From assembly GCF_039691755.1 (NCBI RefSeq), contig NZ_CP137552.1:2604001-2668000 (forward strand): a stretch of DNA of 64,000 nucleotides, read 5' to 3'. Positions 45,301-54,301 of the stretch are shown here, in pieces (position 1 is the stretch's first letter; every line of letters begins with the position of its first letter). The translations under genes were made by a program, and so were the position numbers. The notes under the pieces were generated by a model. That model was not told the origin of the DNA, did not search any database, and saw only the letters and a program-made list of their open reading frames with translations. This stretch comes from Halomonas sp. Bachu 37 (GTDB taxonomy: Bacteria; Pseudomonadota; Gammaproteobacteria; Pseudomonadales; Halomonadaceae).

Positions 45301-46336
45301 CATGGCAGAGGATACCCAGCGGACCATCGGTCATATCGACAACTCCTTGCAAGCCGCGGAAGAGCTATTGAGCACGCTGCTGGACATTTCCAAGCTCGAT
45401 GCCGGCGCCCTCACCCCCCGGCGCAGCCACTTCGCCCTGGCCGATATCTTGCTGCCGCTGCGGGCGGAATTCGACGTCATGGCCGAAAACCGCGGCCTGG
45501 ACCTGTCGGTGGTTCCTACCCGGCTCTGGGTGGACAGCGATCCGCAAATGCTGCGCCGCATCGTGCAGAATTTCCTGGCCAACGCCATTCGCTACACCCA
45601 GGAGGGGCAGGTGCTGCTAGGATGCCGCCGCCATGGGGATCGTCTCTCGATCGAGGTCTGGGATAGCGGGCCCGGCATACCAGAGTCCAAACTTTCCGAG
45701 ATATTTCAGGAGTTCCGTCGCCTGGACCAGGCTTCACGCCACAAGGAGAGCGAAAAAGGTCTGGGGCTCGGTCTTTCCATTGCCGATCGCATGAGCCGTG
45801 TGCTGGATCATCCCATCAAGGTCCGCTCGTGGGTGGACGTGGGAACCATGTTCTCCGTTACGGTACCCATCGTTGCCGCGGGGGAAGCCAAGGCCGAATC
45901 CTTCGACGCCTCGTCGCGACGCAGCGGCAACAAGTTGGCGGGCACGCGCATCGTATGTATCGATAACGAAACCCTGATTCTCGAAGGGATGAGCGCCATG
46001 CTGTCGGGATGGGGATGCGAGGTCTTCACCGCTACCAGCATCGGCGGCGCCAAGTCGATCCTGCGCAATCTGGATGGCGACCCCGATGCCATACTCGCCG
46101 ATTACCACCTGGATAACGAAGTCACTGGATTGATGGCGCTCGAGGCGTTAAGCGAAAGGGTTGCAGGCGCGGTGCCGGGTATCGTGATTACCGCCGACCG
46201 CACCGAGGCCGTGGCGGAGGAGGTCAAGCGCAGTGGCTATCAGTTACTGCTCAAGCCGGTTCGTCCCGCGGCGCTGAGAGCGCTGCTCACCCGTACGCTG
46301 CAAGCCAGCCGAGCGGGACAGCAGGAGCAGGAGTAA
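42383..46336 (+). CDS. crbS: SSS-fused hybrid sensor histidine kinase, CrbS/MxtR type
   Basis: A 1317-residue sensor. Residues 1 to about 520 form a sodium:solute-symporter-like membrane domain (about 13 helices). Then come a PAS domain (about 648-760), a second PAS (about 769-890), a coiled coil, a HisKA domain with H953 in AAASHDLLQPLNAARLF, an HATPase (N box near 1063; GLGLGLSIADRM), and a receiver domain with D1240 in ILADYHLD. An AGGAGAGAGG site precedes the ATG. CrbS/CrbR of Vibrio and MxtR/ErdR of Pseudomonas control acs and acetate use, as the neighbours suggest here. Confidence 0.9.
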   Translation: MFHGWLLVAISLLYIAVLFTIAWHGDRRARMQGASRRRPLIYSLALAIYCTSWTFYGAVGQAATAGWSFASIFVGPILTFLLFWPVLAKMIRVAKHQNVTSIADFIASRYGKTQSLAAFASMVALIGTLPYIALQLKAVSTSFSVLTDARDITHTPLFGDTAFYVAIVMAAFAILFGTRHTDATEHHEGLIHAVAFESLVKLLAFLLLGAYVTWGMFDGLGELMGHAEQQLELQRQLATQDFGQSFWAQTLLAMLAILCLPRQFHVAVVENTHQDDASKARWLFPLYLIAVAFFVVPLAAAGLILFSESGVEADTYVLALSMASGHEWLTLLTFIGGFSAATGMVIVAAVAVSIMISNEIVIPALFRLRWFDTKARDYGRMVLRARRLTIIAVLAMAYGFYHLIGEFTSLASIGMLSFAAAAQFAPALIGGLYWKRGNRLGVIVGMNAGFAIWAYSLLLPAMIGAGVLPVAWLDGGPLGVTWLSPTALFGLNLGDSFTHGVMLSLGVNLFCYIFVSQVTSQRVVERIQASLFVDSVETRQTSVNRPWTGATTVGDLKVLCERFLGADQVERAFADYARRSAKTLENSTRASIDIIQFTERFLASVLGASSARIVVNSALQGRGIGISDVISIVDEASQVLEFNRALLQATIENINQGISVVDQNLRLVVWNQRYLELFRFPDHLIRVGAPIDRIFRYNAHNGEYGPGDPEEHVQLLLDNIRDGQPHRYVRYRQDGSVLEVQGNPMPGGGFVYTYQDITQQKRIEEALIRSENNIRIYTDNVPALIAYFDKECRYLFTNRAYEQAFGIDRNAVIGKRFEQVLPAHRAQERAPWVARALRGERVSFEVSLQLDDVMRYMLVTYTPHFGDSEAILGFFALYQDITERRQAEIALKETNETLEERVRERTQALSEANAALRQENRVRAEAEQALRQAKQLAEDANASKTRFLAAASHDLLQPLNAARLFTSALLQNDMAEDTQRTIGHIDNSLQAAEELLSTLLDISKLDAGALTPRRSHFALADILLPLRAEFDVMAENRGLDLSVVPTRLWVDSDPQMLRRIVQNFLANAIRYTQEGQVLLGCRRHGDRLSIEVWDSGPGIPESKLSEIFQEFRRLDQASRHKESEKGLGLGLSIADRMSRVLDHPIKVRSWVDVGTMFSVTVPIVAAGEAKAESFDASSRRSGNKLAGTRIVCIDNETLILEGMSAMLSGWGCEVFTATSIGGAKSILRNLDGDPDAILADYHLDNEVTGLMALEALSERVAGAVPGIVITADRTEAVAEEVKRSGYQLLLKPVRPAALRALLTRTLQASRAGQQEQE

Positions 46337-46366
46337 AAACCGAACAAGAGCGATAAGAGCCAAGGT

Positions 46367-46390
46367 GGTGGATGCCATGCAACATCCACC
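46367..46390. terminator. terminator between convergent crbS and crbR
   Basis: GGTGGATG/CATCCACC, an 8-bp stem with an 8-base loop, sits in the 63-base gap between convergent crbS and crbR and can serve both. Confidence 0.6.
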
Positions 46391-46399
46391 TTGTGGCGG

Positions 46400-47062
46400 T
46401 CAGGATTCAACCTTGGGCGGGTCGACCTCAAGCTTCTGGGCCGCAATCACGGCTTGGGTGCGCGAATGAACTCCCAGCTTGCGCAGGATAGCGGTCACGT
46501 GCGCCTTGATGGTGGCTTCCGAGACGCTCAGTTCATAGGCGATCTGCTTGTTGAGCAGGCCTTCGGTCAGCATGTTCAAGACCCGGAATTGCTGCGGGGT
46601 GAGAGAGGCGATCGCTTCAGCGAAACGTGTCTCCTCTTCGCTGCTGTCTTGCAGCACATTGGCCAGCGCTTCGGGCAGCCAAACCTCACCCTGCAATATC
46701 TCGCCCACGGCTTCGGCGATCAATTGCAGCGACGAGGACTTGGGAATGAAACCCGATGCGCCATAGTCGATGGCACGCCGTACCACATAGGGCTCGTCGC
46801 TTCCGGATACCACCGCCACGGGGATATCGGGCATCTGTCCACGCAGCTGGATCAATCCGGAAAATCCGTGCGCGCCGGGCATGTGCAGGTCCAGCAGGAT
46901 CAGGTCGGCGTCGGGATGGCGATTGACCACTTCGTTGGTTGCTTCCATCGTGTCGGCTTCCACTATCTCCGCCTGTGGGGCCAACTGGCGCAGCGCTTGT
47001 GTAAGCGCCGCGCGGAACAGCGGATGATCGTCAGCGACGATGAATTTATGGGCAAAGGCCAT
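46400..47062 (-). CDS. crbR: LuxR family response regulator, CrbR/ErdR type
   Basis: A 220-residue response regulator. The receiver domain has the acidic pair at residues 11-12 and phosphoacceptor D58 in LILLDLHMPGAHG. The C-terminal LuxR helix-turn-helix spans about 150-212 (LTPQQFRVLNMLTEGLLNKQIAYELSVSEATIKAHV is its core). GGAGG precedes the ATG. It is convergent with crbS and directly upstream of acs on the same strand, which fits its known role as the acs activator. Confidence 0.92.
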   Translation of the reverse strand: MAFAHKFIVADDHPLFRAALTQALRQLAPQAEIVEADTMEATNEVVNRHPDADLILLDLHMPGAHGFSGLIQLRGQMPDIPVAVVSGSDEPYVVRRAIDYGASGFIPKSSSLQLIAEAVGEILQGEVWLPEALANVLQDSSEEETRFAEAIASLTPQQFRVLNMLTEGLLNKQIAYELSVSEATIKAHVTAILRKLGVHSRTQAVIAAQKLEVDPPKVES

Positions 47063-47225
47063 GGATTTTCCTCCGGTTCCTTAAGCAGCGGGAGCTTGGC
47101 CTGCCGCCGCAACGCTAGGCTCATACGGTTGATGCATGTTACCCCATGGGCTTAACGATGCCCAACCGTCATGCACAGAATGTTACGACTTTAAAACTGA
47201 CCATTAAAATTGACCATTAAAACAA

Positions 47226-47252
47226 CGATGCCGACCCAGAAGGTCGGCATCG
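47226..47252 (-). terminator. terminator of acs
   Basis: An 11-bp perfect stem CGATGCCGACC/GGTCGGCATCG with a 5-base loop, followed on the minus strand by TTGTTTTAA. It lies 34 bases after the acs stop. Just beyond it is a tandem repeat of TGACCATTAAAA (47198-47209 and 47211-47222). Confidence 0.8.
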
Positions 47253-47285
47253 AGGCAGTCGTAGCATTGCAGGCGGCAAAAAGCC

Positions 47286-49235
47286 TTATTGGTTGGCGCG
47301 GTGCTCGATGAGATCATCGACCACGCTGGGGTCCGCCAATGTGCTGGTGTCGCCCAGGCCGTCGCATTCGTTGGCGGCGATCTTGCGCAGGATACGGCGC
47401 ATGATCTTGCCGGAACGCGTCTTGGGCAGCCCCGGCGCCCACTGGATGATATCCGGCGAGGCGATCGGCCCGATATCCTTGCGCACCCATTGAGTCAACT
47501 CCTTCTTCAGCTCATCGGTTGGCTCGGCAGTATCGTTGAGAGTGACATAGATGTAGATCCCCTGGCCCTTGATGTCGTGGGGGAAACCCACCACGGCAGC
47601 TTCGGCCACGGCCTCGTGGGCCACCAGCGATGATTCGATCTCGGCGGTACCCATGCGGTGCCCGGAAACATTGAGCACGTCGTCGACGCGACCGGTGATC
47701 CAGTAGTAGCCGTCCTCGTCACGACGACAGCCGTCACCGGTAAAGTACATGCCCTGGTAGGTCGAGAAGTAGGTCTGCACGAAGCGGTCGTGATCGCCCC
47801 AGATCGAGCGCGCCTGACCCGGCCAGGAGTCCAGAATCACCAGGTTGCCTTCGGTGGCGCCTTGCAGCTCGTTACCTTCGCTGTCGACCAGTGCCGGCAC
47901 CACGCCGAAGAACGGCTGGGTTGCTGAACCCGGCTTGAGATCCGTGGCGCCGGGAAGCGGTGCAATCATGATGCCGCCGGTCTCGGTTTGCCACCAGGTA
48001 TCGACGATAGGACATTTCTCGTTGCCGATCACGCGATAGAACCATTCCCAGGCTTCCGGGTTGATCGGCTCGCCGACCGAGCCCAGCAGGCGCAGGCTGG
48101 CCCGTGAGCTGCTCTGCATGACATCGTCGCCGTGGGCCATCAGGGCACGTACGGCAGTCGGCGCGGTATAGAGGATCGAGACATTGTGCTTGTCGACGAT
48201 CTCGCCCATGCGGCCATGAGTCGGATAGCTCGGCACGCCTTCGAACATCAGCGTGGTGGCGCCATTGGCCAACGGCCCGTAGATGATGTAACTGTGTCCG
48301 GTCACCCAGCCGACATCCGCAGTACACCAGTAGACCTCGCCATCCTGGTAGTCGAATACGTACTGGTGAGTCAGGGCGGCATAGGTGAGATAACCGCCGG
48401 TAGTGTGTTTGAGGCCTTTCGGCGCCCCGGTGGAACCGGAGGTATAGAGAATGAACAGCGGGTCTTCGGCGTTCATCTCTTCAGCGGGGCACTCGGTGGA
48501 CTGCTTCTCCACTACATCCGAGTACCAGACGTCGCGCCCGTCGTTCCACTCGATATCGCCGCCGGTACGCTTGACCACCAGCACCTTCTCGCATACATCG
48601 GTGCCATCGCGGGTCAGTGCCGCATCGACGTTATCCTTGAGCGGCACGTGCTTGCCGCCGCGGACCGATTCATCAGCGGTAATCACCAGCTTGGAAGCGG
48701 CACCGATCACCCGCTGAGCCACGGCGTCCGGCGAGAAGCCGCCGAACACCACCGAATGCACGGCACCGATGCGGGCGCATGCCAGCATGGCGACGGCCGC
48801 TTCGGGAATCATCGGCATGTACAGGGTAACGACATCGCCCTTGCCGATGCCCAGCTCCTTGAGTGCATTGGCCAGCTGGCAAGTTCTGGCGTGCAGCTCA
48901 CGGTACGTGATCGTCTTCGATTCGTTGGGGTCGTCGCCTTCCCAGATGATCGCCGGCTGGTCGCCGCGGGTCTCTAGGTGGCGATCGAGACAGTTGGCGC
49001 TGGCGTTCAGGGTGCCGTCCTCGAACCAGCGAATATCCACATTGTGGGCGTCGAACTTGGTGTTCTTGATTTTCGTCGGTGTCTTGAACCAATCCAGACG
49101 TTTGGCCTGTTCCGCCCAGAAGCCTTCCGGGTCATCCACCGACTGTTGGTACATGGCCTGGTATTTTTCTTTATCGGCCCAGGCGTTGGCAGCGAAATCC
49201 TCGCGCACTGGATAAACGTTCTGCTGTTCGCTCAT
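47286..49235 (-). CDS. acs: acetyl-CoA synthetase (AMP-forming)
   Basis: A 649-residue enzyme that turns acetate, ATP and CoA into acetyl-CoA. The signatures are [54 protein letters not shown] and the C-terminal TRSGKIMRR, whose Lys610 is the usual regulatory acetylation site. ATG 49235 follows AGAGG and gives the normal length; an upstream in-frame codon at 49277 is less likely. It follows crbR in the acetate locus and is probably its target. Confidence 0.97.
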   Translation of the reverse strand: MSEQQNVYPVREDFAANAWADKEKYQAMYQQSVDDPEGFWAEQAKRLDWFKTPTKIKNTKFDAHNVDIRWFEDGTLNASANCLDRHLETRGDQPAIIWEGDDPNESKTITYRELHARTCQLANALKELGIGKGDVVTLYMPMIPEAAVAMLACARIGAVHSVVFGGFSPDAVAQRVIGAASKLVITADESVRGGKHVPLKDNVDAALTRDGTDVCEKVLVVKRTGGDIEWNDGRDVWYSDVVEKQSTECPAEEMNAEDPLFILYTSGSTGAPKGLKHTTGGYLTYAALTHQYVFDYQDGEVYWCTADVGWVTGHSYIIYGPLANGATTLMFEGVPSYPTHGRMGEIVDKHNVSILYTAPTAVRALMAHGDDVMQSSSRASLRLLGSVGEPINPEAWEWFYRVIGNEKCPIVDTWWQTETGGIMIAPLPGATDLKPGSATQPFFGVVPALVDSEGNELQGATEGNLVILDSWPGQARSIWGDHDRFVQTYFSTYQGMYFTGDGCRRDEDGYYWITGRVDDVLNVSGHRMGTAEIESSLVAHEAVAEAAVVGFPHDIKGQGIYIYVTLNDTAEPTDELKKELTQWVRKDIGPIASPDIIQWAPGLPKTRSGKIMRRILRKIAANECDGLGDTSTLADPSVVDDLIEHRANQ

Positions 49236-49417
49236 GAAATTGCCTCTAGTCCGTGGGAATGAATCCGTGGAATACACTCTTTAGGGGGGATATTGCCGGC
49301 CAGGTTGTTGTTAGCTGTACCGACGCCATTTATCACGCCCAGCATAAACCTCCCGTGCCGAGCTTCCCTTTAGACATTGGTAGCAAGTTTTTTTGTTTAA
49401 AAAACAAAGCCCTGCAG

Positions 49418-49972
49418 CTAAATATCAGCTTCCCTATAGACATGATAGACCAAGGTCTGAGCGCAATCACGGCAGCGGTAGCGCCTCCCTTTCAATACTA
49501 GGCCATGACGTCTGGAGGTAAAGCCGTGTTCCTGGCAGCCACAACGATAGCGATAGGGAGTGGGGCGCGCACGTCGTGTATCGAAGCGATGAGTGACTTG
49601 GGCCGCCAGCCCGAACAGCTCGCGCATCACCGTCTGCCATTCCCGGCCATGGGGTTTCAAGCGGGTACCATCCTGCAGATGGAACACCAGCCAGTGCGCC
49701 ATTTCATGAGGAACCACTTCCACCATGAAGGCATCGCGATTTTCCTCCAGCAGGCTCGGGTTGAAGCGCAGCCCGCCGCGGCCGAGATGGGCCTGGCCGG
49801 CCGAGCCACCACGCAAGTCGAACCAGACACCGGGACGCGGCAGCTGCGGATGAACCTCCCGGCACAGCGCCCATGCCGCTTCCACACGGGCTTCCACCGC
49901 CTGGAACAGCTGCGCTCTATCCAGTGCGGCTAATGCCGTGGAGTCGGGAGAAGGCAATACAGGTTTCGTCAT
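49418..49972 (-). CDS. sprT: SprT family zinc metalloprotease-like protein
   Basis: A 184-residue protein with H89-E90-x2-H93 in VPHEMAHWLVFH, the zinc site of the SprT family, and a C-terminal zinc-ribbon-like set (RCGCQEHGF and YRCRDC). The biological role in bacteria is unclear. It is divergent from the UPF0149 gene with a 43-base gap. The 182 bases between it and acs must hold the acs promoter. Confidence 0.93.
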   Translation of the reverse strand: MTKPVLPSPDSTALAALDRAQLFQAVEARVEAAWALCREVHPQLPRPGVWFDLRGGSAGQAHLGRGGLRFNPSLLEENRDAFMVEVVPHEMAHWLVFHLQDGTRLKPHGREWQTVMRELFGLAAQVTHRFDTRRARPTPYRYRCGCQEHGFTSRRHGLVLKGRRYRCRDCAQTLVYHVYREADI

Positions 49973-50015
49973 GATGCTAAACTACGCTTTTGATCCACGT
50001 GATTGTGAGGCTAGC

Positions 50016-50675
50016 ATGGCAGACCGTCCCGCCGCCGAAGCGGAAACCAACCTACCCCAACCGCTACTGGACGACGCTCAGTTGGAACGCCTGGATGAGT
50101 TTCTCGACTCCGACCAGGTCGACGACGATGCTCTGGACATGATCTCGGCCCACGGGTTTCTAGTGGCTTTGGCCGTCGCCCCTGGCGAACTCGACCCCAC
50201 CACTTGGCTCGCGGAGCTTTTTCAAGGTGAGCCCCGCTTCAGCGACCCGACTCAACGCGACGATATTTTGGGATTGCTCGTCTTGCTGCGCGACAATGCC
50301 ATTGCCGTACTGGAACAAGGCGGACTGCCGGAACTGCCGTTTGACCTGAGTCTCGAGGGACTGACGCCGGAGGAGACGCCGATCGGTGACTGGTGCGCCG
50401 GGTTCATGGAAGCGGTATTTCTCGATGAAGCCGCCTGGTTCGCAGAGGATGAGGAAGCCACCGCCACCCTGTTGCTGCCCTTCATGCTGCTATCGGGCCT
50501 ATTCGACGATGAACCGGACATGACCGAGCTTGCCGGCGACACACAGCGCGTGGAGACCTTCGTCGCCCAGCTACCCGAGCTGGTACTGGATCTCTATCTG
50601 CACTATCGCGTTCCCCCCGAAACGCCCAAGCCCAAACCGCGCAGGAAGACGCCGGCCAAGGGCCGGAGGAGCTAG
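50016..50675 (+). CDS. UPF0149/YecA family protein
   Basis: A 219-residue acidic protein. The UPF0149 pattern is clear: LERLDEFLDSDQVDDDALDMISAHGFLVALAVAPGEL (across two motifs) and later PIGDWCAGFMEAVFLDEAAW. The C-terminal tail is basic and proline-rich (PKPKPRRKTPAKGRR), with no SEC-C zinc motif. ATG 50016 follows GTGAGG. Function unknown. The stop overlaps the convergent phospholipase gene by 4 bases. Confidence 0.88.
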   Translation: MADRPAAEAETNLPQPLLDDAQLERLDEFLDSDQVDDDALDMISAHGFLVALAVAPGELDPTTWLAELFQGEPRFSDPTQRDDILGLLVLLRDNAIAVLEQGGLPELPFDLSLEGLTPEETPIGDWCAGFMEAVFLDEAAWFAEDEEATATLLLPFMLLSGLFDDEPDMTELAGDTQRVETFVAQLPELVLDLYLHYRVPPETPKPKPRRKTPAKGRRS

Positions 50676-51793
50676 CGCAAGCGCGACAGCGCACTATCCA
50701 GGGTGCCGAAAACCCACTCCTTGGCTCGTTGCCATAGTGGACGCCGGGCCCAGACAGCAGCGTCCACTTCACGGCTGGTAGCGAAATTGGCCTCGAACAG
50801 CTCGCTTACTTCACGTGCAAAGCGCGGATCATCCACCTCCTGGTTGGCTTCCAGATTCCAATGCAGGTTCCAATGATCGAAATTGCATGATCCCAAGCTC
50901 ACCCAATCGTCCACCAGCACGAACTTGGCATGGATGAAACTGGGTTGAAATTCGAAGATTCTTACGCCGGCCTTGAGCATGCGCTGATAATACCGCTGGC
51001 CGGCATGGCGCACGCTAGGGTGATCGCTTTTGTCGCCGGGCAGCAATAGCCGCACATCCACTCCCCGACGCGCCGCCTTGACCAGACGACGGCGCAACTG
51101 GAACGTCGGCACGAAATAAGGCGTACACAACCATAGGCGCTCGCGTGCGGCACCCACCCGCTGGTAAAGCGAATGACGGATTGCCTGGTAGCGGTAGCCT
51201 TGCCCCGAGATGACTCGTCCGCGCATGCCGCTTTCGCCATGTTCGGGCCAGACAGCGGCTGGCAGCGAATGGACCAGTTGCGCAGCCGCCTGGCCTCGGG
51301 TCATACGTGAGTCCCACAGTTCGCTGAACAGGCGTATCCAATCCTGCACCACCGGCCCTTCAATACGTACGGCAATTTCGTACCAGTCGTTGAGGAACTC
51401 ATCCACCGCGCCGAATCCGCCGGTGAAGGCGACCTTGCCATCGACCACCACGATCTTGCGATGATCCCGGCTCAGGTTACGCGCCAATGAGTGGAAACCG
51501 ATAGGGTTGAAAAAACGCACCGCCACCCGACTCTGCTCGAGCCGCTGGCGATCGGCACTGGAAAGTCCCATGGCACCGTAGCCATCCAGCAACAGCAATA
51601 CCGTGACATCGCGCTGGGCGGCCGCTATCAAGGCATCGCACAGCTGGGTTGCCAGAACGCCGGACTCCATCAGGTAGAGCTCGACCAGCACGTACGTCTG
51701 TGCTTCGTCCACCGCCTTGAAGATAGCGGGCAGAAAGCGCGATGCCTGGGGCAGCATCGTGAAAGTGTTGTCGTCTCGCCAAGTGGCTCGCAT
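50672..51793 (-). CDS. phospholipase D-like cardiolipin synthase (ClsB type)
   Basis: A 373-residue protein from ATG 51793, which follows GCAGGAG; longer starts are open up to 51892. Two HKD motifs are present (HRKIVVVDGKVAFTGG and HAKFVLVDDWVSLGSCN). No N-terminal helices are seen, which fits ClsB more than ClsA. It probably makes cardiolipin or a related lipid by transphosphatidylation. It follows rsmJ on the same strand by 32 bases. Confidence 0.88.
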   Translation of the reverse strand: MRATWRDDNTFTMLPQASRFLPAIFKAVDEAQTYVLVELYLMESGVLATQLCDALIAAAQRDVTVLLLLDGYGAMGLSSADRQRLEQSRVAVRFFNPIGFHSLARNLSRDHRKIVVVDGKVAFTGGFGAVDEFLNDWYEIAVRIEGPVVQDWIRLFSELWDSRMTRGQAAAQLVHSLPAAVWPEHGESGMRGRVISGQGYRYQAIRHSLYQRVGAARERLWLCTPYFVPTFQLRRRLVKAARRGVDVRLLLPGDKSDHPSVRHAGQRYYQRMLKAGVRIFEFQPSFIHAKFVLVDDWVSLGSCNFDHWNLHWNLEANQEVDDPRFAREVSELFEANFATSREVDAAVWARRPLWQRAKEWVFGTLDSALSRLR

Positions 51794-51825
51794 GCCTTCT
51801 CCTGCGGTTCTTCTCATCAACCGCC

Positions 51826-52536
51826 TCAGTCGGAACGAGCCAGTGAGCGGTGTACATACAAATCGTAACGGCTGGTCTTGCCTTCCACACAATGATGAGG
51901 AGCCGGCCCCTCGATAGGAGGCGCCTTGCGCGGGCGCTTTACCACCACACGATGGGTTGCGACCTGCAGCGCGGCGTCCAGCAGCAGAGGGGCATCATTG
52001 TCCTCGCCCGCCAGTTCACGGAAGATTCGCATCTCTTTCTTGACCAGTGCCGACTTCTCCCGGTGGGGAAACATGGGATCGAGATGCACCACCTGCGGCG
52101 GGAAATCCGCCTGTTTCACGAGATCCTCGAGTTGCTGTGCGGCATCGCCCTCGAGCAAGCGCATGCGGGCGATGATAGCCGCCGCCTCGATATCCTGAGC
52201 ACCGCGTTCCAGGCCATCCCGCAACAAGGCCGCAATGGCCGGCACACGCTCGATCAGCAGTACCTCGGCGCCCAGGCTTGCCAGCACGAAGGCATCGCGA
52301 CCCAATCCTGCTGTGGCATCCACCACATGCGGTGTGACTCCTCTGGCCAGACCGCAGGCCTTGGCCACCAACTGGCCACGCCCTCCCCCGAACTGGCGAC
52401 GATGCGCCACCTTGCCGCTGGTGAAATCCACCCTGAGCGGCTTGCCGTAGCGCGCCTCGTCCCCCGCCAGCACCAGACCGCCCGGTTGGCGTACCAGCGC
52501 CAGGCCGGGAGCCGGCGTCATTAGGATTTTTTCCAT
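51826..52536 (-). CDS. rsmJ: 16S rRNA (guanine1516-N2)-methyltransferase
   Basis: A 236-residue SAM-dependent methyltransferase of the RsmJ family. It has the family-specific [22 protein letters not shown], the SAM motif [22 protein letters not shown], and the [18 protein letters not shown] active segment. It modifies G1516 of 16S rRNA. Its start overlaps the end of tsaB by 16 bases. Confidence 0.96.
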   Translation of the reverse strand: MEKILMTPAPGLALVRQPGGLVLAGDEARYGKPLRVDFTSGKVAHRRQFGGGRGQLVAKACGLARGVTPHVVDATAGLGRDAFVLASLGAEVLLIERVPAIAALLRDGLERGAQDIEAAAIIARMRLLEGDAAQQLEDLVKQADFPPQVVHLDPMFPHREKSALVKKEMRIFRELAGEDNDAPLLLDAALQVATHRVVVKRPRKAPPIEGPAPHHCVEGKTSRYDLYVHRSLARSD

Positions 52537-53219
52537 GCCACATCGTTGCGCAGGTAGACGGGCTGGACCTCATGGGCCTCACGCCCCAACCCGGCGTCCA
52601 GGTCGCGAGCCGCCAGCAACAGCATGTCGTCGGCGCTGGCTTCCAGGGAAGTGACAAGTTGCCCGACTCCAGCCTGTACCGTCACCGGCATCTGCTCCCA
52701 TAGCGCCCAGCCCGAGCCGACCCCGACCCATTCGGTCTCTTGATCAGGCAAGACAAAGTGCTGCGGCGCGATAACCGCCTCTGCTTGCAGGCAGGTCACT
52801 CCCCCTGCGTTGCAGTGCCAAGCCGCGGCATAGATCTCATTCATGCGCGCATCGAGGGCCGTGATCAGATAGCGAAAGTGATGGCGGCGGTGCGCTCCCA
52901 AGGCCAACGCCTCGAGCGTCGAGATTCCCAGCAATGGGCGGTCCAGCCCGAAAGCCAGCCCCTGGGCGGCGCCAGCGGCAATGCGCAAGCCGGTGAACGA
53001 CCCCGGCCCCCGGCCATAGGCCACGGCATCGAGTTCCCCCGAGGCCACGCCCGCTTCGGCCAGCACTTCTTCAACCATCGGCATCAGACGACGAGTATGG
53101 GCGCGCGGGGTGAGTTCAAAGCGGCTGAAGCACTCATCCTCGCGACCGGGTTCGCGCCGCAGCAACGCAACCGAACAGGCGCTGGATGAGGCATCGAGCG
53201 CAAGCAGTAATGTGGACAT
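52521..53219 (-). CDS. tsaB: tRNA threonylcarbamoyladenosine biosynthesis protein TsaB
   Basis: A 232-residue ASKHA-fold protein, partner of TsaD in making t6A37 of tRNA. The N-terminus [16 protein letters not shown] and the segment [26 protein letters not shown] are diagnostic. It lies upstream of rsmJ with a 16-base overlap, and a terminator separates it from adk. Confidence 0.95.
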   Translation of the reverse strand: MSTLLLALDASSSACSVALLRREPGREDECFSRFELTPRAHTRRLMPMVEEVLAEAGVASGELDAVAYGRGPGSFTGLRIAAGAAQGLAFGLDRPLLGISTLEALALGAHRRHHFRYLITALDARMNEIYAAAWHCNAGGVTCLQAEAVIAPQHFVLPDQETEWVGVGSGWALWEQMPVTVQAGVGQLVTSLEASADDMLLLAARDLDAGLGREAHEVQPVYLRNDVAWKKS

Positions 53220-53274
53220 GACGTAGAGTCACCGAACAAAATGAACCGCTAGTATACGTGGCCTGGGCCGACAC

Positions 53275-53309
53275 GACGATGGCCCGCTTGAATGAAGCGA
53301 GCCATCGTC
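53275..53309 (-). terminator. terminator of adk
   Basis: A long hairpin, GACGATGGC-CGCTT against AAGCG-GCCATCGTC with one mismatch, 46 bases after the adk stop on the minus strand. Confidence 0.75.
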
Positions 53310-53355
53310 TGGAGGAGACTACCGCCTTACTGCAGGAGGTACTGCCTCGATCGAA

Positions 53356-54054
<699 letters not shown>

Positions 54055-54254
54055 TTATTGTGTAGTCGGAAGAATGAACGATCGCACCAAAATGGAAGAC
54101 CGTTGACAATAACGGGGCCGTTGCACCGGCACAACTCCCCAAAAGCCTGAGACAGGTGCTTTTTTCCAATTTTTTGTATTGCAAAACAGGTTGTTGATAA
54201 AAAAATTGCACTTTGGTCGCCTGCCTGCGGCAACCGCCCCCGCAGCGAAGCAAA

Positions 54255-54274
54255 GCGGCGCCCGAAGGCGCCGC
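54255..54274 (-). terminator. terminator of aceEF
   Basis: On the minus strand GCGGCGCC-TTCG-GGCGCCGC, an 8-bp GC stem with a UUCG tetraloop, is followed by TTTGCTT, 27 bases after the aceF stop. Confidence 0.8.
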
Positions 54275-54301
54275 TGAAGGACTTGCCGTTACCGCCTGAC
54301 G

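Noticed and set aside
53251..53257. Extra GTATAC sites near tsaB and near 9727 considered as further GntR operators
   Set aside because: They are bare hexamers without the TTG flank and lie beside unrelated or downstream genes, so chance is the simpler reading.
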